Shown here in pieces: positions 13,925 to 22,027 of a DNA stretch of 26,587 nt. The notes under the pieces are model-generated. The model did not search any database and was not told the origin of the DNA. It was given only the letters and a program-made list of their open reading frames with translations. A program made the position numbers and the translations under genes. The stretch's first letter is position 1. Each line of letters starts with the position of its first letter. Source of the DNA: Pseudomonadota bacterium (GTDB lineage Bacteria; Pseudomonadota; Alphaproteobacteria; Ferrovibrionales; Ferrovibrionaceae); the NCBI GenBank assembly GCA_021793055.1, contig JAJYTL010000005.1, forward strand, positions 1 through 26,587, given 5' to 3'.

Positions 13925-15001
13925 ATGAGACATTTGCCGGCGAACCGGATTCTGCAGGGCGATTGCGTCGCGCTGATGAACGAGTTGCCGCCGGCCTCGG
14001 TCGACGTGATCTTCGCCGATCCGCCCTATAACCTGCAATTGCAGGGCGATCTTCGCCGCCCCAACGATACCCTGGTCGACGCGGTCGACGACGACTGGGA
14101 CAAATTCGCCGATCTCAAGAGCTATGACGCCTTCACCCGCGCCTGGCTCGCCGCCGCGCGGCGGGTGTTGAAGGATGACGGCACGCTCTGGGTCATCGGC
14201 TCCTATCACAACATCTTCCGGGTCGGTACCGCGGTCCAGGATCTCGGCTTCTGGATCCTCAACGACGTCATCTGGCGCAAGGCGAACCCGATGCCGAATT
14301 TCCGCGGCCGGCGCTTCACCAATGCCCACGAGACCCTGATCTGGTGCGCCAAATCCCAGGAGCACAAGCGCTATCGCTTCAATTACGAGGCGATGAAGGC
14401 GTTGAACGACGACGTGCAGATGCGCTCGGACTGGCTGCTGCCGATCTGCTCCGGCGGCGAGCGCCTGCGCCAGGACGGTGCCAAGGCGCATGCGACGCAG
14501 AAGCCGGAATCGCTTCTCCATCGCGTCCCGGTGGCGGCGACCGAGCCCGGTGATCTGGTGCTCGATCCCTTTTTCGGCTCCGGCACCACCGGCGCGGTCG
14601 CGAAGCGCCTCGGCCGGCGCTTCGTCGGCATCGAGCGCGAGGCGCGCTACATCAAGCTCGCCGAGGAGCGCATCCGGCGGGTCGAGCCGCTGCCGCCGGA
14701 CGCCCGCGAGGTCACGCGCTCGCGCCGCGAGCAGCCGCGCGTTCCCTTCGGTTGGGTGGTCGAGCGCGGCCTGCTCGCGCCCGGCACCGTGCTTTACGAC
14801 CAGTCGCGGCGCCATTCCGCCATGGTGCGGGCCGACGGCAGCCTGATCTCGGCCGAAGACGCCGGCTCGATCCACCGCGTCGGCGCCCAGGTGCAGGGCG
14901 CCTCCGCCTGCAACGGCTGGGCGTTCTGGCATTTCGAGGTCGACGGGCGGCTGGTTTCGATCGACGTGTTGCGCCAGAAGCTCCGCGCCGAGCTGTCCTG
15001 A
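13925..15001 (+). CDS. ccrM: CcrM-type GANTC adenine-N6 DNA methyltransferase
   Basis: CcrM methylates adenine in GANTC and is a cell-cycle regulator of alphaproteobacteria, normally made late in replication. From the ATG at 13925 it has 358 residues, the length I recall for Caulobacter CcrM. The catalytic DPPY is at 32-35 and the SAM-binding FGSGTTG at 217-223, the order of a beta-class enzyme. Between them are VIGSYHNIFRVG, NPMPNFRGRRFTNAHETLIW and the conserved QMRSDW. The C-terminal domain, with RVPFGWVVERGLL and SIHRVGAQVQGASACNGW, is the CcrM-specific DNA-recognition extension. It has no restriction partner. The frame is open to 13865, but the upstream part is promoter-like and not conserved. 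It converges on mutY, 34 bases away. Confidence 0.97.
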   Translation: MRHLPANRILQGDCVALMNELPPASVDVIFADPPYNLQLQGDLRRPNDTLVDAVDDDWDKFADLKSYDAFTRAWLAAARRVLKDDGTLWVIGSYHNIFRVGTAVQDLGFWILNDVIWRKANPMPNFRGRRFTNAHETLIWCAKSQEHKRYRFNYEAMKALNDDVQMRSDWLLPICSGGERLRQDGAKAHATQKPESLLHRVPVAATEPGDLVLDPFFGSGTTGAVAKRLGRRFVGIEREARYIKLAEERIRRVEPLPPDAREVTRSRREQPRVPFGWVVERGLLAPGTVLYDQSRRHSAMVRADGSLISAEDAGSIHRVGAQVQGASACNGWAFWHFEVDGRLVSIDVLRQKLRAELS

Positions 15002-15035
15002 GCCGCAGTCCCGCGCCGCCGGTCGCGCGCGGCCG

Positions 15036-16121
15036 TCAGCGCCGCGCGACGGCGGCGGTTCGGCTGGACGTTCGGGCGGGCGCCGCGTCGAGCGCTGCCT
15101 GGCAGAGCTTTTTCATCACCGTCGGTAGCGCCGCGGCGGCGAAGTCATCCGGTTTCAGCCACAGCCCGGGCGGCTTCCGGCCCGCCGGCAGCCGCGCCAC
15201 GAACAGCCCGAGCTCAAGCCGGAAATGGGTGAAGCCGTGCGCGACCGTGGCGTCGAGCCGCCGCCACTGGCCAGGGCAAGGCGCGTGCCGGAGCGCTTCC
15301 GCGTCGTCCCAGGGCGCCTCCCGCCATGGCGTCGAGGGCACCTCCATCATGCCGCCGAGCAGGCCGCTTTCGGGCCGCCGGCGGAACAGCACGGCGCCGT
15401 CCGGCCGCGCCGCCCAGAAGGCGAGGCCGCGGCGCAAAGGCCGCATCGGTTTCGGCGCCCGCCGCGGCAGATCGGCGGCGATGCCGCGCGCGCGCGCGAT
15501 ACAGCCGCCGGCCAGCGGGCAGCGCGGGCAGCGCGGGGTCCGCGGCACGCAGACGGTGGCGCCGAGATCCATCATCGCCTGCGCGAAATCTCCTGGCCGC
15601 CTGGCCGGCACCAGGGCGCCCGCGCGGGCGCGGATTTCCCCCTTGGCGGCCGGCAAGGGCGTCTCGATGGCGAAGAGCCGCGCCACCACGCGCTCGACAT
15701 TGCCGTCCACCGCCGCGGCCGGGCGGTCGAAGGCGATGGCGGCGATCGCCCCGGCGGTATAGGGGCCGATGCCGGGCAGTGCGCGCAAGCCCGCCTCGGT
15801 ATCGGGGAAGCGGCCGCCATGCTCGGCGACCACCGCCTTGGCGCAGGCATGCAGGTTGCGGGCGCGGGCGTAATAGCCGAGCCCGGCCCAAAGCTGGAGC
15901 AGCTGGTCGAGGTCGGCGCGGGCCAGCGCCGCGACCGTCGGCCAGCGCGCGACGAAGCGCCGGAAATAGGGGCCGACGGTCGCCACCGTGGTCTGCTGCA
16001 GCATGATCTCGCTCAGCCAGACGCGGTAGGGATCTGGCATTTCCCCGGGCCGCGACCGCCACGGCAGGTCGCGGCGGTGGTGTTCGTACCAGGCCAAAAG
16101 CCGAGAGGCGAGGGCGGGCAT
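15036..16121 (-). CDS. mutY: A/G-specific adenine glycosylase MutY
   Basis: MutY removes adenine mispaired with 8-oxoguanine, preventing G to T mutations. The 361-residue protein shows SEIMLQQTTVATV with the catalytic Glu38, the helix-hairpin-helix motif LPGIGPYTAGAIAAIAF (115-131), and VDGNVERVVAR with the catalytic Asp139. The 4Fe-4S cysteines are at 191, 198, 201 and 207 in the classical C-X6-C-X2-C-X5-C spacing. The C-terminal NUDIX-like domain, which recognises oxoguanine, follows from about 225 (GAVLFRRRPESGLLGGMMEVP, TVAHGFTHFRLELGLF). The protein is complete. It is divergent from the DUF721 gene, leaving a 92-base shared gap. Confidence 0.97.
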   Translation of the reverse strand: MPALASRLLAWYEHHRRDLPWRSRPGEMPDPYRVWLSEIMLQQTTVATVGPYFRRFVARWPTVAALARADLDQLLQLWAGLGYYARARNLHACAKAVVAEHGGRFPDTEAGLRALPGIGPYTAGAIAAIAFDRPAAAVDGNVERVVARLFAIETPLPAAKGEIRARAGALVPARRPGDFAQAMMDLGATVCVPRTPRCPRCPLAGGCIARARGIAADLPRRAPKPMRPLRRGLAFWAARPDGAVLFRRRPESGLLGGMMEVPSTPWREAPWDDAEALRHAPCPGQWRRLDATVAHGFTHFRLELGLFVARLPAGRKPPGLWLKPDDFAAAALPTVMKKLCQAALDAAPARTSSRTAAVARR

Positions 16122-16213
16122 GACGGAAAAATATCATTGGCGGGGGTCGCGCAACCACTGCCATAATCGCCTGCGATGGCGATAGACGAGGCCATGTTTT
16201 CCGAGAGTGCGTC

Positions 16214-16717
16214 GTGACCGCGCCGCGGATGTTGGCGGCCGCCCTGCCGCGGCTGACCAGCCGCGTGTTCCAGAAGCGCGGCTTCGGCGAGGCGGCGGCG
16301 GTGGTCCACTGGCCGGCCATCGTCGGCGCGACCCTGGCCGAGGCATCCTGTCCCGAGCGGCTCGCCGCCGCCCGCGGCGGCGAGGTCGGCGGCACCTTGA
16401 CGGTGCGCGTGCGCCCGGCCTTCGCGCTCGAGCTGCAGCATCTCGCGCCGGCGGTGATCGAGCGCATCAACAGTTTCTACGGCCACCGCAAGGTCGCCCG
16501 CCTCCGCCTCGTGCAAGGTCCGGTGCCGGAACGCAAGGCACCGCGGCAGCGTGGGTCGCGGTCGCTGACCCCGGCTGAGGAGGCCGAGCTCGCGGCGCTG
16601 ATCGCCGGCGCCGACGATGCGCCGGTCAAGGCGGCGCTGGCCGCGCTCGGCCGCAGCCTTATCGCCGCCCGCCCGGCGTCTGTCGAAGCTTCTGACGAGC
16701 CCGTTCGAAACAGTTGA
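16214..16717 (+). CDS. DUF721 / DciA-like protein
   Basis: The 167-residue protein has the DUF721 pattern: FQKRGFGEAAAVVHWPAIVGATLAEAS, with the conserved Trp and G-x-x-L, followed by GTLTVRVRPAFALELQHLAPAVIERIN and FYGHRKVARLRLVQGP. DUF721 includes DciA, which helps load the replicative helicase DnaB in bacteria without DnaC, so a role in replication initiation is likely but unproven here. The C-terminal third is charged and poorly conserved. The start is a GTG at 16214; the ATG at 16229 would lose a few residues. The gap before it holds the hairpin ATCGCC-N6-GGCGAT and CATAAT (16162-16167), a possible -10 box. Confidence 0.88.
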   Translation: MTAPRMLAAALPRLTSRVFQKRGFGEAAAVVHWPAIVGATLAEASCPERLAAARGGEVGGTLTVRVRPAFALELQHLAPAVIERINSFYGHRKVARLRLVQGPVPERKAPRQRGSRSLTPAEEAELAALIAGADDAPVKAALAALGRSLIAARPASVEASDEPVRNS

Positions 16718-16742
16718 GGTCCGTTTCATGACATCCTATACT
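16714..16742 (+). promoter_or_regulatory. Strong candidate promoter for the DsbA-like gene and smc
   Basis: TTGAGG (16714-16719) and TATACT (16737-16742) are separated by exactly 17 bases, matching four and five of six consensus positions. They lie at the very end of the DUF721 gene and in a locally AT-rich stretch. A start of transcription near 16749 would fall in the inverted repeat CACTA-N4-TAGTG (16745-16758), a possible operator. Confidence 0.55.
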
Positions 16743-16772
16743 CCCACTACATCTAGTGTAATGTTCAGGCCC

Positions 16773-17441
16773 ATGACCCAAATTAAGCGTATTGCTCTGG
16801 CCTTCGGCGCGCTTGCGTTGAGCTTTGCCCTTGCCGCTCCGGCCCTTGCCGCGGCGCCCGCCGGCCCGGCGCCGGCGCTCGTCGTCCAGCCGGTGATGAG
16901 CGACATTCCCGAGGGCAATCCGAAAGCGCCGGTCACGGTGATCGAGTACGCCTCGTTCACCTGCCCGCATTGCGGCCATTTCATGAACCATGTGTTCCCG
17001 TTGATCGAGAAGAACTACGTCGATACCGGCAAGGTGCGCTGGATCTATCGCGACTTCCCGCTCGACAAGCTCGCGGTCTATGCCTCGGTGCTGGCGCGCT
17101 GCGGCGGCGCGGCGCACTACTACGGCTTCGTCAAGGTGCTGTTCGAGCAGCAGACCGACTGGGTGCTGGCGGCGAAGCCCTTGGACGCCTTGAAGCAGAT
17201 CGGCCGCCTCGGCGGCGTCTCGGACAAGGCCTACGACGCCTGCATGGCCGACAAGACGCTGATGGACGCGCCGCTGAAAAGCCGCCTTCAGGGCGAGCAG
17301 GCGTACAAGATCGACGCCACCCCGACCTTCATCATCAACGGCGTCAAGCACGTCGGCGACGAGCCCTACAAGGACTTCGCCAAGCTGTTCGATTCGTTGA
17401 TCAAGGCGGCCGGCAAGGCAGCCGCGCCGGCCAAGAGCTGA
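16773..17441 (+). CDS. DsbA-like thiol-disulfide oxidoreductase, exported
   Basis: The 222-residue product is a thioredoxin-fold protein, presumably periplasmic, that forms or rearranges disulfides. A signal peptide (MTQIKRIALAFGALAL, cleaved after about ALA26) precedes a DSBA domain with active site Cys64-Pro-His-Cys67 (TCPHCGHF) and the cis-Pro loop ATPTFIING. VRWIYRDFPLDKLAVYAS is typical of the ScsC/DsbG-like subgroup near smc in alphaproteobacteria. Longer starts at 16728 and 16761 are in frame. That at 16728 has a good GAGG site, but it overlaps the candidate promoter, and this points to the shorter form with CAGG before it. smc begins 27 bases after the stop. Confidence 0.9.
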   Translation: MTQIKRIALAFGALALSFALAAPALAAAPAGPAPALVVQPVMSDIPEGNPKAPVTVIEYASFTCPHCGHFMNHVFPLIEKNYVDTGKVRWIYRDFPLDKLAVYASVLARCGGAAHYYGFVKVLFEQQTDWVLAAKPLDALKQIGRLGGVSDKAYDACMADKTLMDAPLKSRLQGEQAYKIDATPTFIINGVKHVGDEPYKDFAKLFDSLIKAAGKAAAPAKS

Positions 17442-17468
17442 GACCAGCGAGGAGGGGCTGAACCCGCC

Positions 17469-20400
17469 GTGCAGATCACCCGCCTTCGCCTGAGCGGCTT
17501 CAAGTCGTTCGTCGAGCCGAGCGAGTTCCAGATCGAGTCCGGGCTGACCGGGATCGTCGGCCCGAACGGTTGCGGCAAGTCGAATCTGGTCGACGCGCTG
17601 CGCTGGGTCATGGGCGAGAACTCGGCGCGCAAGGTCCGCGGCACGGCGATGGAGGACGTGATCTTCGCCGGCACGGCGGCGCGTCCGGGCCGCAGCCACG
17701 CCGAGGTTTCGCTTCATATTGACAACAGCGAGCGGCGCGTGCCGCCGCCCTTCAACGACGTCCCCGAGGTCGAGGTCGCCCGCCGCATCGAGCGCGAGGC
17801 GGGCTCGACCTACCGCATCAACGGCCGCGAGGTGCGTGCGCGCGACGTTCAGCTCGTCTTTGCCGACCTCAACACCGGCGCTCATTCGGTGAGCATGGTG
17901 AGCCAGGGCCGGGTGGAGGTGCTGATCCAGGCCAAGCCGGCCGATCGGCGTGTGCTGCTCGAGGAAGCTGCCGGCATCACCGGCCTGCATTCGCGCCGTC
18001 ACGAGGCGGAACTCCGGCTCAACGCCGCGACCACCAATCTCGAGCGCCTCGGCGACGTCATCGCCCAGCTGGAAACCCAGCTGCAGGGCCTGAAACGCCT
18101 GGCGCGGCAGGCGAGCCGCTACCGCTCGATCTCGAGCCGCATCCGCGAGGCGGAGGCGGCGCTGTTCCGCCTGCGCCATCACGCAGCCGCGGCGCAGCTT
18201 TTCGAAATGCGGGCGCGCAAGGACGAAAGCCTTCGCGCCGTCGCGGCCAAGACCGAGGTCGCGACCGAGACGCTGGTGAAAAAAGAGGCGGCGGCGGAAC
18301 GGCTGCCGGCCTTCCGCAGCCGCGCCGCCGAGACCGCGGCGGCGCTGCATCGCCTGACCGTGGCGCGCGAAGGCCTGGACGAGGAAGCGGCGCGGATCGC
18401 CGATGAGATCAAGCGCCTCGAACAGCAGAGCCAGCAAATCGCCACCGATATCGCGCGCGAGCAGAATCAGACCGCCTCCGCCCGCGCCGCCGAGGCGCGG
18501 CTGGACGAGGAAGCCGCGAGCTTGGCCGCCCGCGCCGCCGAAGCCGGCGAAGCGCAGGCGAGCGCCGCCGCCGCTCATCAGGACGCCGCCACGGTGGCGG
18601 CCGAGAAGGCGCGGGCCTTCGAGACCCTGACCGCCCAGGCGGCCCGGCAGGCGGCGCAACGCGAAAGCCTGACCCAGGAGACGCGCCGCCTCGCCGATCA
18701 GCTCGCGCGCTTCGCCCGCAAGGCCGAGGAAATCGCCGCCGAGGAAGCCCGTCTCGCGACTGCCGCGGAAGCCGCCGCCGGCGCGCCCGCCGAGGGCCTG
18801 CTGGCCGAGCGCCGGCAAGTGAGCGGCCAGCGCCGGCAAGAGGTCGAGGCGGCGGAACGCCAGCGCCACGCCGCGGAAAGCGAAGAAGCGGCCGCGCACG
18901 ACCGCCATCAGGAAGCGGACCTCATCCTGCGCCGGCTTGCGGCCGAGGAAAAAGGGCTGTTGCGCTTCCTTGCGGCGAGCGAGAAGGCGCCCTGGCCGCC
19001 GGTGATCGACCAGATCACGGTCGCATCCGGCTACGAAGCTGCCCTCGCGGCGGCGCTCGGCGACGAACTGCAAGCGGCCCAGGATCCCGAGGCGCCGGCC
19101 TATTGGAAGGCGCTGCCGCCGCTTGCCGAGGCGCTGCCCCTGCCGGCCGAGGCGGAGGTGTTGTCGCGCTTCGTCGAGGCGCCGGCGGCACTCTCGCGCC
19201 GGCTTGCCACCATCGGCGTGATCGCCGACGACGCCGCGCCCGCGCTGGCGGCGGCGCTGCGGCCGGGTCAGCGTCTGGTCAGCCGGAACGGCGGGTTGTG
19301 GCGGTGGGATGGCTTCACCGTCCGGCCCGGCGCGCCGTCGACGGCGGCGCTCCGGCTCGAACACCAGAACCGCCTGAAGGCCTTGCGTCAGGAAATGGCG
19401 CAGGCCGAGCAGGGCTTCCGCCAGGCAGACGATGTCTACGGCGCGGCCAAGGAGAAGCGCGCCGCCGCGCGCGCCGCGCACGCGGAAGCCGAGGCGCGGC
19501 TGCGCGAGGCGGAAGCGGCGGTACGGGGCGCCGAGGCGGCGGCCGCGAAAGCGGCGGAAGAGGCCAATGCCCGCGCCATCCGGCTCGAAGCGCTGGAGAC
19601 GGCGAAGGCCGAGACCCTGCGCGAGATCTCCGAGGCGACGGAGCGTCAGGCGATCGCCGAGGAGGCCCTGCGCGAGTTGCCCGACGAGGCGCGGTTGCGC
19701 GAGGAGACCGCGGTCGCGCGCCAGCTTTTGCAGGCGGCGCGGGATGCGGAAGTGCAGGCCCAGTCGCGGGTCAACGATTTGAAGCGCGAGGCGGCGGCGC
19801 GCGAGGAGCGTGGTGCCGCGGTTCAGCGCGAGCGGGCTGCCTGGGCGGCGCAGGGGGGGAACGCCGCCCGGCAGATCGAGGAGCTTCGTCGCCGCGAAAG
19901 CGAAACGGCGGGGGAATTGGCGAGGCGCCAGGAGGCGCCAGCCGCCATCGCGGTGAAACGGGCTGCGCTCCTCGATCAAATTACGGCCATGGAGGCGACG
20001 GGGCGCGAGGCGTCCGACGCCCTGGCCGCCGCCGAGGCGGAGCTGCGCGAAAGCGAAAAGGCGGCGAAGCTCGCCCAGGACGAACTCGGCACGGCGCGCG
20101 AGGTCCATGCCCGCGCCGAGGCCGAAGCGGCGCACGCGGAGCAGGCCTTGGCCGAGCTTGAGGCGCGCATTCGCGAGATCTTCGCCGAGAGCGCCGATGA
20201 GGTGCTAGCCGCGCCGCCGGACGAGACGGCCGATCTCGCCCAGGCCGAGGCCCGTTTCGAGCGGCTGCGGCGCGAGCGTGACGCCATGGGTCCGGTCAAT
20301 CTTCGCGCCGAGATCGAGGCCGCCGAGGTCGAGGAACAGCTCGACAACCTCGGCCGCGAGCGCGCCGACCTCGAAGCCGCTATCGCGCGCCTGCGCCAGG

Positions 20401-20912
20401 GCATTTCGAGCTTGAACCGCGAGGGCCGCGAGCGCCTGGTCGAAGCCTTCGACAAGGTGAACGGGCATTTCCGCGAGCTCTTCGTCAAGGCGTTCGGCGG
20501 CGGCGACGCCCATCTCAAGCTCGTCGATTCCGACGATCCTCTGACCGCCGGTCTCGAGCTCTATGCCCAGCCGCCGGGCAAGAAGCTGCAAAGTCTGTCG
20601 CTGCTCTCGGGCGGCGAGCGGGCCTTGACGGCGCTGTCCTTGATCTTCGCCGTCTTCCTCACCAGCCCGTCGCCGCTCTGCGTGCTTGACGAGGTCGACG
20701 CGCCGCTCGACGACGCCAATACCGAGCGGCTGTGCGATCTTCTGGAAGATCTCTCGCGCGCGACCCGCACCCGCTTCCTGGTCGTTACCCACCAGCCGCT
20801 CACCATGGCGCGGATGGATCGGCTTTACGGCGTGACCATGGAGGAACGCGGCGTCAGCCAACTGGTTTCGGTCGATCTCTCGGCCGCCGAGGCGATGCGC
20901 CAAAGCGCCTGA
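17469..20912 (+). CDS. smc: Chromosome segregation protein SMC
   Basis: This 1147-residue coiled-coil ATPase, with ScpA and ScpB, organises and separates the chromosome. The N-terminal head has Walker A GPNGCGKS (31-38). Two long coiled coils rich in Ala, Glu and Arg flank a hinge at about 505-625. The C-terminal head has the signature LSLLSGGE (1043-1050), Walker B LCVLDEVD (1070-1077) and the switch His in VVTHQPLTMARMD. The hinge is short and lacks the usual Gly-rich dimer motif. The start is a GTG at 17469, preceded by GGAGG about 12 bases away. The long antisense frames across the gene are artefacts of its Ala- and Glu-rich codons. It is probably transcribed from the promoter at 16714, and its stop faces the convergent LysR gene. 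Confidence 0.97.
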   Translation: MQITRLRLSGFKSFVEPSEFQIESGLTGIVGPNGCGKSNLVDALRWVMGENSARKVRGTAMEDVIFAGTAARPGRSHAEVSLHIDNSERRVPPPFNDVPEVEVARRIEREAGSTYRINGREVRARDVQLVFADLNTGAHSVSMVSQGRVEVLIQAKPADRRVLLEEAAGITGLHSRRHEAELRLNAATTNLERLGDVIAQLETQLQGLKRLARQASRYRSISSRIREAEAALFRLRHHAAAAQLFEMRARKDESLRAVAAKTEVATETLVKKEAAAERLPAFRSRAAETAAALHRLTVAREGLDEEAARIADEIKRLEQQSQQIATDIAREQNQTASARAAEARLDEEAASLAARAAEAGEAQASAAAAHQDAATVAAEKARAFETLTAQAARQAAQRESLTQETRRLADQLARFARKAEEIAAEEARLATAAEAAAGAPAEGLLAERRQVSGQRRQEVEAAERQRHAAESEEAAAHDRHQEADLILRRLAAEEKGLLRFLAASEKAPWPPVIDQITVASGYEAALAAALGDELQAAQDPEAPAYWKALPPLAEALPLPAEAEVLSRFVEAPAALSRRLATIGVIADDAAPALAAALRPGQRLVSRNGGLWRWDGFTVRPGAPSTAALRLEHQNRLKALRQEMAQAEQGFRQADDVYGAAKEKRAAARAAHAEAEARLREAEAAVRGAEAAAAKAAEEANARAIRLEALETAKAETLREISEATERQAIAEEALRELPDEARLREETAVARQLLQAARDAEVQAQSRVNDLKREAAAREERGAAVQRERAAWAAQGGNAARQIEELRRRESETAGELARRQEAPAAIAVKRAALLDQITAMEATGREASDALAAAEAELRESEKAAKLAQDELGTAREVHARAEAEAAHAEQALAELEARIREIFAESADEVLAAPPDETADLAQAEARFERLRRERDAMGPVNLRAEIEAAEVEEQLDNLGRERADLEAAIARLRQGISSLNREGRERLVEAFDKVNGHFRELFVKAFGGGDAHLKLVDSDDPLTAGLELYAQPPGKKLQSLSLLSGGERALTALSLIFAVFLTSPSPLCVLDEVDAPLDDANTERLCDLLEDLSRATRTRFLVVTHQPLTMARMDRLYGVTMEERGVSQLVSVDLSAAEAMRQSA

Positions 20913-20928
20913 GCCGGCGCTGCGAAAA

Positions 20929-21876
20929 TCAGCCGCCGCGGGCGGCGCGTTTCGCTGCCCGGGCGGTGGCCATTGGCACTGCTGCCGGGTCTGCTGCGGC
21001 GCCGCCCCTTGCCTTGGCGCAATCGATGAAGCGCGCCAACGCCGAGGAGACGAAGGCATCGCGCCGGCGCACGAACAGCGTCTCGACCCGCATCTCGGGC
21101 ATCGCGATCTCGTGCAGCGCGATCTGCCCCCGGGCCGCCCCTGCCGCCGCCACCGCGCGCGGCAACAGCGTGACGCCGATGCCGGCGCCGACGCAGCCGA
21201 TAATGCCGTCGAGCGTCCCGAGTTCGAGCCGGCGGATCGGGCCGAGGCCGCGGCCGGCAAGGAAGCGCTCGAAAATCTCGCGGTAGGAGCAGCCGGCGCG
21301 GAAGACGATGATCTTGACCTCGCGGCCGCGGGCCGCGGCGGCGAAATGGTCGAAGCTCGCGATCTTGGGCTCGGTGACGAGCACGAGGCGTTCGGTGACG
21401 ATCGTTTCCGCCGCCAGCTCGGGGTGATCGAGCGGCCCGGCGACGAAGGCGCCCTCGATGCGGCGGCCGAGGACCGCATCGAGGAGTTCGGCCGTGGTGC
21501 CGGTTCGGAGTTCGATATCCACCTCGCCGTAGGTTCCGGCATAGGCGGTGAGGATCGGCGGCAGGCGGAGCGCCGTTGTGGTTTCGAGCGAGCCGAGGCA
21601 AAGCCGGCCCGCCGGCACCGGTCCGTCAGTCGCGGCGCGTTTGGCTTCGGCGATCAGATGGCCGATCTTTTGCGCGTAGGGCAGCAGCTCGGCGCCGGCG
21701 CCGGTCAGGGTGACGCCGCGGCTGTGGCGATGGAACAGCGGCAGGCCGAGTTCCTGTTCCAGAAGCCGGATGCGCTGGGTGACGTTAGATTGCACCGTGT
21801 TCAGGTGCCGCGCCGCCTTGTTGATGCCGCCGGCCTCGGCCACGGCGGCGAACACCGCCAGATCTCCTGCGTCCAT
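20929..21876 (-). CDS. LysR family transcriptional regulator
   Basis: The 315-residue product has the winged helix-turn-helix of LysR proteins at the N-terminus (MDAGDLAVFAAVAEAG, NKAARHLNTVQSNVTQRI, LEQELGLPLFHR) and an effector-binding domain from about residue 90 (GSLETTTALRLPPIL, IDIELRTGTTAELL-like, GCVGAGIGVTLLPR). The ATG at 21876 starts the conserved text. An upstream in-frame ATG at 21936 would translate the palindrome at 21914-21934, which is more likely an operator. The gene is divergent from the MFS transporter, the usual arrangement for a LysR protein and its target. It may respond to a small acid or aromatic compound, but the sequence does not show which. Confidence 0.93.
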   Translation of the reverse strand: MDAGDLAVFAAVAEAGGINKAARHLNTVQSNVTQRIRLLEQELGLPLFHRHSRGVTLTGAGAELLPYAQKIGHLIAEAKRAATDGPVPAGRLCLGSLETTTALRLPPILTAYAGTYGEVDIELRTGTTAELLDAVLGRRIEGAFVAGPLDHPELAAETIVTERLVLVTEPKIASFDHFAAAARGREVKIIVFRAGCSYREIFERFLAGRGLGPIRRLELGTLDGIIGCVGAGIGVTLLPRAVAAAGAARGQIALHEIAMPEMRVETLFVRRRDAFVSSALARFIDCAKARGGAAADPAAVPMATARAAKRAARGG

Positions 21877-21913
21877 CTTTGGTTCCGCTCCGGATCGTGT
21901 CGTTGCCAATCTA

Positions 21914-21934
21914 GTTATCTCTAATTCAGATAAC
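21914..21934. promoter_or_regulatory. Palindromic candidate LysR operator
   Basis: GTTATCT (21914-21920) and AGATAAC (21928-21934) are perfect 7-base arms around a 7-base spacer, in the gap between the divergent LysR and MFS genes. The T-N11-A core fits LysR recognition sites. A partial further half-site, AATAACT (21943-21949), follows. The gap is AT-rich against a GC-rich background. Confidence 0.55.
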
Positions 21935-22027
21935 ATCGTTCACAATAACTCATTTTTCACACTTAGTTGAATGCCTCTAGCATTGGCAGGTCGATTCGTC
22001 CGCTTTCCTTGTCCCACCAGGTTCGCG

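Noticed and set aside
16659..20135. A 1158-codon open frame on the minus strand opposite smc and the DsbA-like gene
   Set aside because: It mirrors the Ala-, Glu- and Arg-rich coiled coil of smc, has no recognisable domain, and its plus-strand partners are unmistakable. Long antisense frames are expected in high-GC DNA.
20205..21542. A 445-codon minus-strand frame spanning the end of smc and most of the LysR gene
   Set aside because: It crosses two certain genes in the wrong frame and shows no domain.
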